From Candidatus Hydrogenedentota bacterium (GTDB lineage: Bacteria > Hydrogenedentota > Hydrogenedentia > Hydrogenedentales > SLHB01): a DNA stretch of 9,501 nucleotides. The stretch is taken from positions 1 through 9,501 of the forward strand of contig PUOI01000609.1 of NCBI GenBank assembly GCA_003552765.1, read 5' to 3'. This document shows, in pieces, positions 6,355 through 9,501 of the stretch. Position 1 is the stretch's first letter, and the number at the start of each line of letters is the position of its first letter. A program made the translations under genes and the position numbers. Under the pieces are notes generated by a model. It was not told the DNA's origin. It did not search any database and worked only from the letters and a program-made list of their open reading frames with translations.

Positions 6355-7395
6355 CTATTTCGCGGCTAGGCTGTCACGCGCTTCCAGCACAGCCCGGATG
6401 TTCTCCGTGGGAACGCCGGGGGGCATGCCGCCGCCACACGACAGGACGACCCGGCTCGTGTCCTCGACTCCCTCAAGCGAAGCGCGGATCGCTTCCCGCA
6501 CCTCTTCCGGTCCGCCTACGGCCAACACATCCCGCGGCGGGATATTACCGAGCAGGGCGACGTTGCCATGGGTAAGCTGCTGCATTTCGGCGATGCTGTG
6601 CTGAAAACTGAAGTTGAACAGGTTGATGCCGATTTCCTCGCAATGCTGGGCCGTGGCCACGCCTTCCGCATCGTTGTGGAAGAACCGGACCGTCGCATCG
6701 AAGGCATGAAACGCCCGCTGCAGATAGGGCTGGGAAAACTCCCGGAAGTCCTCCTCGCCGGTGAATCCCACGATGTCGTCCAGCAGCAAGATCCCGTCGA
6801 TGGTGGGGAAGCATTCCTTTTGATACTGAAGCCACTCCTCCAGAAACGAGGTAATCGTGTCCAGCAGGCCATGCACCTCATCCGGAAGCATCCGCAAGGC
6901 GGTCAGGAATTCGGTCGTCCCCATCAGAAAAGCGGCGATGTTCATCGGTCCCCGTGCGACCGCGAAGTAGATGCCGTGTCCCGCCTCGTTGATCCGGCCC
7001 TCGGTCTGTTGCAGCCGCTTGATCACAAAGGGCAGCAACCCGTCCCGGCGCGGATTGGGCCGCTCGATGCGGGCCATCTCGTCCATGCTGTCAATGACCT
7101 GCTCCGCAAAGGGCAGATCCCCCTCGGGCCAAACGCATTTCGCGCCAAAAGCGGAGGGTTCGGTCGCCATGGCGTACTCCGGCCAGAATCCCGGCAGGAA
7201 AAGGACCTCGGGAAAGGCCTCGATCGCTTTCAGGTTGGCGTCAAGCCAGCAGCGCTCGCTGGTGAAGTAGTCCATCCGGTCCATGTCCGCCCAGCCCGGC
7301 AACCACGGACTGTCGATGATGAAACCCACCGGCGCGGGACCTCCCCACTTGCCTTGGACCACGGCGGTCAACGTTTCCCATTGTTCCTTGGTCAT
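6355..7395 (-). CDS. UROD/MtaA-fold (uroporphyrinogen decarboxylase family) protein, probably not a haem enzyme
   Basis: The 346-residue product matches the UROD/cobamide-methyltransferase fold in length and tail, ending with the family-like SCGGGMPPGVPTENI (about 319-333). In MtaA/MtbA/CmuA-type methyltransferases zinc is held by a His-x-Cys pair plus a distal Cys. Here the matching place reads FFHND (His240-Asn241-Asp242) and the distal Cys is Cys320. One thiol ligand is therefore replaced, though His240, Asp242 and Cys320 could still bind a metal. An LLLDDIVGF stretch (204-211) lies where acidic active-site residues occur. The setting, with an enolase-superfamily protein and a MocA dehydrogenase and no haem genes, argues for catabolic methyl transfer or another reaction rather than haem synthesis. 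No corrinoid-binding partner lies in the window. GAGGGG about 6-7 bases before the ATG supports the start. It is the first gene of the cassette. Confidence 0.85.
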   Translation of the reverse strand: MTKEQWETLTAVVQGKWGGPAPVGFIIDSPWLPGWADMDRMDYFTSERCWLDANLKAIEAFPEVLFLPGFWPEYAMATEPSAFGAKCVWPEGDLPFAEQVIDSMDEMARIERPNPRRDGLLPFVIKRLQQTEGRINEAGHGIYFAVARGPMNIAAFLMGTTEFLTALRMLPDEVHGLLDTITSFLEEWLQYQKECFPTIDGILLLDDIVGFTGEEDFREFSQPYLQRAFHAFDATVRFFHNDAEGVATAQHCEEIGINLFNFSFQHSIAEMQQLTHGNVALLGNIPPRDVLAVGGPEEVREAIRASLEGVEDTSRVVLSCGGGMPPGVPTENIRAVLEARDSLAAK

Positions 7396-7510
7396 GACAT
7401 CCCCTCTGTGTGACGCGTTGATCCCCTAACCCGCGGCGCGCCATGGGAATCGCTCAACACGCCGGTCTCCGTGTGCGTGGGAAAGGGCAGGGTGGTTATT
7501 CGCCATGGTT

Positions 7511-7521
7511 CAACCTGGTTG
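7511..7521. promoter_or_regulatory. Possible operator palindrome upstream of the catabolic cassette
   Basis: CAACCTGGTTG is an 11-base palindrome around a central T. It overlaps a second palindrome GGTTCAACC at 7508-7516. It would lie about 15-25 bases downstream of the start point expected from the minus-strand promoter candidate, a typical roadblock position for a GntR- or LacI-type repressor. No such regulator gene is in the window, so the assignment is weak. Confidence 0.25.
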
Positions 7522-7541
7522 GCCGCTTCTCAACCGAACGC

Positions 7542-7571
7542 AAGATAGCAAATCCATGTGAGGCGGCGCAA
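7542..7571 (-). promoter_or_regulatory. Candidate sigma-70 promoter for the minus-strand cassette
   Basis: On the minus strand TTGCGC (7566-7571) and TATCTT (7542-7547) are separated by 18 bases. The -10 box matches TATAAT at 4 of 6 positions and the -35 matches only in TTG. Transcription would begin near 7535, giving a leader of about 140 bases before ATG 7395. The -35 box is inside the arm of the hairpin at 7561-7617. Sigma-70 consensus may not hold in this organism. Confidence 0.25.
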
Positions 7572-7624
7572 AACCCGGCGGTTCGAGGACACCACCGGGT
7601 CTTGCACGGCGCCGCCTGATTTTT
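7561..7624 (+). terminator. Strong hairpin followed by T run (terminator-like)
   Basis: The outer arms AGGCGGCGC (7561-7569) and GCGCCGCCT (7609-7617) pair perfectly over 9 bases. An inner stem ACCCGGCGGT (7573-7582) pairs with ACCACCGGGT (7591-7600) except for one C/A mismatch, leaving an 8-base loop. GA and five Ts (7620-7624) follow on the plus strand. This has the form of an intrinsic terminator reading rightward, but no recognised plus-strand gene lies upstream. It could insulate pilT, end a small RNA, or be an attenuator or other structured leader. Confidence 0.5.
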
Positions 7625-7627
7625 GGG

Positions 7628-7721
7628 TTGTACCCCAGCGAAAAGAACACATATAAAAACGGGAACCACTATGCATAATGGCGCGTAGCGCGTTGAAGTA
7701 GGCCCTGCGGGATGCTACTCT
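7628..7721 (+). promoter_or_regulatory. Candidate promoter region for pilT
   Basis: Two sigma-70-like pairs are visible. The first is TTGTAC (7628-7633), 18 bases, then TATAAA (7652-7657), with a good -10 and a poor -35. The second is TTGAAG (7693-7698), 17 bases, then TACTCT (7716-7721), with a fair -35 and a weak -10. The local AT-rich stretch (about 7640-7680) stands out from the GC-rich surroundings, as promoters often do. Either would leave a leader of roughly 100-160 bases before ATG 7827. I cannot choose between them. Confidence 0.3.
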
Positions 7722-7773
7722 GTAGCTCTCATTGTTGGGGGAAACCATCTTAATTGTATTGAACAATTGGAAA

Positions 7774-7797
7774 GGCTCGGCGAGGATAAGGCGAGCC
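7774..7797 (+). promoter_or_regulatory. Stem-loop in the pilT leader
   Basis: GGCTCG (7774-7779) pairs with CGAGCC (7792-7797) around a 12-base loop. A smaller stem AATTGT/ACAATT (7752-7757 with 7763-7768) lies just upstream. Both are in the expected 5' leader and end about 15 bases before the AGGAG ribosome site (7812-7816). They do not match a riboswitch consensus I know. Their presence between TTG 7767 and ATG 7827 favours the ATG as the true start. Confidence 0.3.
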
Positions 7798-7826
7798 CAG
7801 TCACAAGCAGCAGGAGTTTCAAGCAC

Positions 7827-9323
7827 ATGGTCATAGGCACACGTTCGTCCAACACGGTTTTCGATGTGTTTCGCATCGCCGCCACGCAGCTCATCCGGCA
7901 GGCGGGTCCGCCCAGGGAGTTCGAGGTAAGGACAGAGAATTGCACGTTGTACGCCAAGGCGGAGAACATCCAGACACGGGTGGACAGCTTGCGCGTAGCG
8001 TTTACTCCAAAGGACGGCGCCACACCGGAAGCGATCAAGGAGTCGCTCGAAAAGGTCCCCTTCAAGACGTACGTCAAGATGGATAACGGGACGTGTTCGA
8101 TCACGCTTCCCTCCTTCGATTGGAACCAGGTCGCCCAATTGGCCCCCGTGGACAGCGTGGTCGAACAGTATGTGGCCCAGAGCCTGCGCTCACAATCTTG
8201 GCAGCCCAAGGTGAACCGCTACCGTCCCTCCGGCGTCAACATCAACTGGCTCATTGAGCACATGGAGGAGAAGAAGGCGTCTGACTTGCACCTGCGCGCG
8301 GGATCGCCTCCCTACATCCGGATTGACAACGATCTCGAACCGGTTGAGATGGACCCGTTGTCCGCCGACGACATGGAGGAGGTCGTGCACAAGCTGGGTG
8401 GCGAGGATGAAGTAAAGAAGCTCGTGGCCGAGCGTGAAAACAGCTTCAACTACCACTCGGCGGGCGTCGGGTATCTGCGTGTAAGCGGCTACATCCGGCA
8501 GGGCGCCATGGCCTTGGCCATCCGTCTCATCCCCGAGGAGCCGCCCTCTTTCGCCGACTTGAATATCCCGGATATCGTGCGGAGCATCACCGAGCACCAC
8601 CGGGGGCTGTTCTTGGTGTGCGGCATCACGGGCAGCGGGAAATCGACCACCCTGGCGGCCATGGTCGATTACATCAACGCCCGCCGGCACACGCACATCA
8701 TCACCATTGAGGATCCCATCGAGTATGTGTACCGGGACAAGGAAAGCCTGATTTCCCAACGTCAGGTCGGGCGGGACACACACAGTTTCGCCAACGCCCT
8801 GCGCGGCTCCTTGCGCGAGGACCCCGACGTCATTCTCGTTGGCGAGATGCGCGACATGGACACCATCCGCGCCGGCGTAAGCGCGGCCGAAACCGGTCAC
8901 TTGGTGTTCAGCACCCTGCACACCATGACCGCAGTCGACACCATCAACCGCGTCATCAGCTATTTCCCGCAGAACGAACGCGACCTCATCCGCCAGGAGC
9001 TGGCCTACACCTTGAGCGGCGTGGTGTGTCAACGCCTGCTCAAGCGTAAAGGCGGCGGCCGCATTCCTTGCGTCGAGATGCTTCTCGGCGGCAAACCCAT
9101 CGTGCGGGACGCCATCCTGGAAGGCGAGATCGATAAGCTGCACGACATCATCGAAACAGACGGCGACATGACGACATTCGACCAATACGCCGTGAAACTG
9201 TACCGCGAAGGCATCGTGGAACGCGACGAGGCGGTCTCCGCCTGCCGCAACGAGGAAGGCTTCCAGCGGATTATCAGCGGGATTCAGTCCTCCGAAGGCC
9301 GGAAGGTGCTGGGCCGGCGTTAA
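7827..9323 (+). CDS. pilT: PilT-family type IV pilus retraction ATPase with an N-terminal extension
   Basis: The 498-residue protein is a hexameric-type secretion ATPase that would drive pilus retraction (twitching motility, DNA uptake) at the inner membrane. The PilT part begins near 138 with INWLIEHMEEKKASDLHLRAG. Walker A GITGSGKST is at 266-274, the Asp box ITIEDPIEY at 293-300, Walker B DVILVGEMRD at 334-343, and the His box with AGVSAAETGHLVFSTLHT at 349-366. PilT proteins are usually about 340-370 residues, so residues 1-135 are extra. They look like an alpha/beta domain (FEVRTENCTLYAKAE, VRVAF-type strands) that I do not recognise. ATG 7827 is chosen because AGGAG lies 10 bases upstream; an in-frame TTG at 7767 lacks such support and would cover leader stem-loops. 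The four-cysteine zinc motif of PilB/GspE is absent. PilU-like function is possible. No pilus genes adjoin it. Confidence 0.93.
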   Translation: MVIGTRSSNTVFDVFRIAATQLIRQAGPPREFEVRTENCTLYAKAENIQTRVDSLRVAFTPKDGATPEAIKESLEKVPFKTYVKMDNGTCSITLPSFDWNQVAQLAPVDSVVEQYVAQSLRSQSWQPKVNRYRPSGVNINWLIEHMEEKKASDLHLRAGSPPYIRIDNDLEPVEMDPLSADDMEEVVHKLGGEDEVKKLVAERENSFNYHSAGVGYLRVSGYIRQGAMALAIRLIPEEPPSFADLNIPDIVRSITEHHRGLFLVCGITGSGKSTTLAAMVDYINARRHTHIITIEDPIEYVYRDKESLISQRQVGRDTHSFANALRGSLREDPDVILVGEMRDMDTIRAGVSAAETGHLVFSTLHTMTAVDTINRVISYFPQNERDLIRQELAYTLSGVVCQRLLKRKGGGRIPCVEMLLGGKPIVRDAILEGEIDKLHDIIETDGDMTTFDQYAVKLYREGIVERDEAVSACRNEEGFQRIISGIQSSEGRKVLGRR

Positions 9324-9374
9324 ATGGGAACAGCTCAGGTAAAAAGCGCTTGACGTAGAGTGTTGGGCGAAAGA

Positions 9375-9428
9375 CGCGCTGGAGGCGCGATAGCAAGTAG
9401 CGTGGGGCAAGCGAAGCGCAGCCCCACG
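9375..9428. repeat. Pair of adjacent hairpins downstream of pilT
   Basis: The first hairpin has arms CGCGC/GCGCG (9375-9379 with 9385-9389), and its right arm lies in the 12-base core shared with 4858-4869. The second has arms CGTGGGGC (9401-9408) and GCCCCACG (9421-9428), and its 12-base loop contains GCGAAGC (9411-9417), a sequence known to fold as an unusually stable DNA mini-hairpin. It is about 50 bases after the pilT stop, so it may serve as a 3' end, but no T run follows. Confidence 0.55.
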
Positions 9429-9447
9429 TAAGAGGCTCCCTACGAAT

Positions 9448-9501
9448 CGGTCCTGAAGGGACCGAAGCGGCCACCGCCCCTTTGTTCCGTCCCTTCAGGA
9501 C
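9448..9501. repeat. Inverted repeat pair reaching the right edge
   Basis: GTCCTGAAGGGAC (9450-9462) is perfectly inverted as GTCCCTTCAGGAC at 9489-9501, which ends exactly at the window edge. The left copy also forms its own hairpin, CGGTCC/GGACCG (9448-9453 with 9459-9464). The repeat cluster therefore very likely continues beyond the window. Its composition and nested symmetry fit a REP/BIME-like intergenic element rather than a gene. Confidence 0.6.

Larger units (their letters stand above)
7396..7826. other. Divergent intergenic region between the catabolic cassette and pilT
   Basis: These 431 bases separate two divergently read transcription units. From left to right they hold the leader of the UROD-like gene, a palindrome at 7511-7521, a candidate minus-strand promoter (7542-7571), a strong hairpin with a T run (7561-7624), an AT-rich stretch (about 7640-7680) with plus-strand promoter-like boxes, and the pilT leader with two small stems (7752-7768 and 7774-7797). 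A 58-codon plus-strand frame at 7443-7619 exists but shows no coding character that I can support. Confidence 0.6.

Noticed and set aside
7561..7617. tRNA-like fold (GGTTCGAGGAC resembles a T-loop)
   Set aside because: The length is about 57 bases, there is no anticodon arm or CCA-type acceptor geometry, and the pairing is a simple two-part hairpin.
7443..7619. Plus-strand 58-codon frame in the divergent intergenic region
   Set aside because: It has no ribosome site, its third-position GC (about 60% by hand count) looks lower than in the neighbouring genes, it overlaps the hairpin structure, and its product is not recognisable. A real small protein cannot be fully excluded.
7767..7826. Upstream TTG start for pilT adding 20 residues
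   Set aside because: The stretch covers leader stem-loops and lacks a ribosome site, while ATG 7827 has AGGAG at good spacing.
8190..9410. Minus-strand open frame of 406 codons
   Set aside because: It is antisense to pilT, which has all its motifs intact, and its start lies in the repeat cluster. The His/Asp/Val-rich composition is typical of an antisense shadow.
4763..9501. CRISPR array
   Set aside because: The repeats are few, palindromic and irregularly spaced, with no spacers of constant length and no cas genes.

Overview
The window is GC-rich, densely coding bacterial DNA. I see seven genes, one of them cut by the left edge, plus several short inverted repeats. No rRNA, tRNA, CRISPR array, transposase or phage gene is visible. 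The gene set suggests a flagellated and/or piliated Gram-negative-type bacterium with many carbohydrate-type catabolic genes. The mix of a Gfo/Idh/MocA oxidoreductase, a long enolase-superfamily protein, a UROD-like protein and dispersed palindromic repeats recalls the Planctomycetes/Lentisphaerae/Hydrogenedentota part of the tree. That placement is inference from family resemblance, not from a marker gene.

Left block (2-3284, + strand): the end of a TPR-like protein, a 149-residue coiled-coil protein, a soluble PAS histidine kinase and a sigma-54-dependent NtrC-type response regulator. The genes are packed with gaps or overlaps of -4 to +7 bases, so they are almost certainly one operon. The kinase N-terminus and the regulator's Fis helix resemble FlrB/FleS and FlrC/FleR. 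The coiled-coil protein could be a FlgN/FliT-type export chaperone. The likely job is control of flagellar (or other envelope-organelle) genes through sigma-54.

Middle block (3406-7395, - strand, read right to left): a UROD/methyltransferase-fold protein, an enolase-superfamily protein and a Gfo/Idh/MocA NAD(P)-dependent oxidoreductase. They read as a catabolic cassette for an unknown small molecule, perhaps a sugar acid or a methylated or ether-linked compound. A double-hairpin repeat sits in the 300-base gap between the last two genes. A long perfect hairpin (3319-3369) separates this block from the convergent regulator gene.

Right block (7396-9501): a 431-base divergent intergenic region holds candidate promoters on both strands, a small operator-like palindrome, and a strong hairpin followed by a T run. 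Next comes a PilT-type retraction ATPase with an unusual N-terminal domain of about 135 residues. The window ends in a cluster of hairpin-forming repeats, one of which shares a 12-base core with a hairpin in the 4597-4896 gap.
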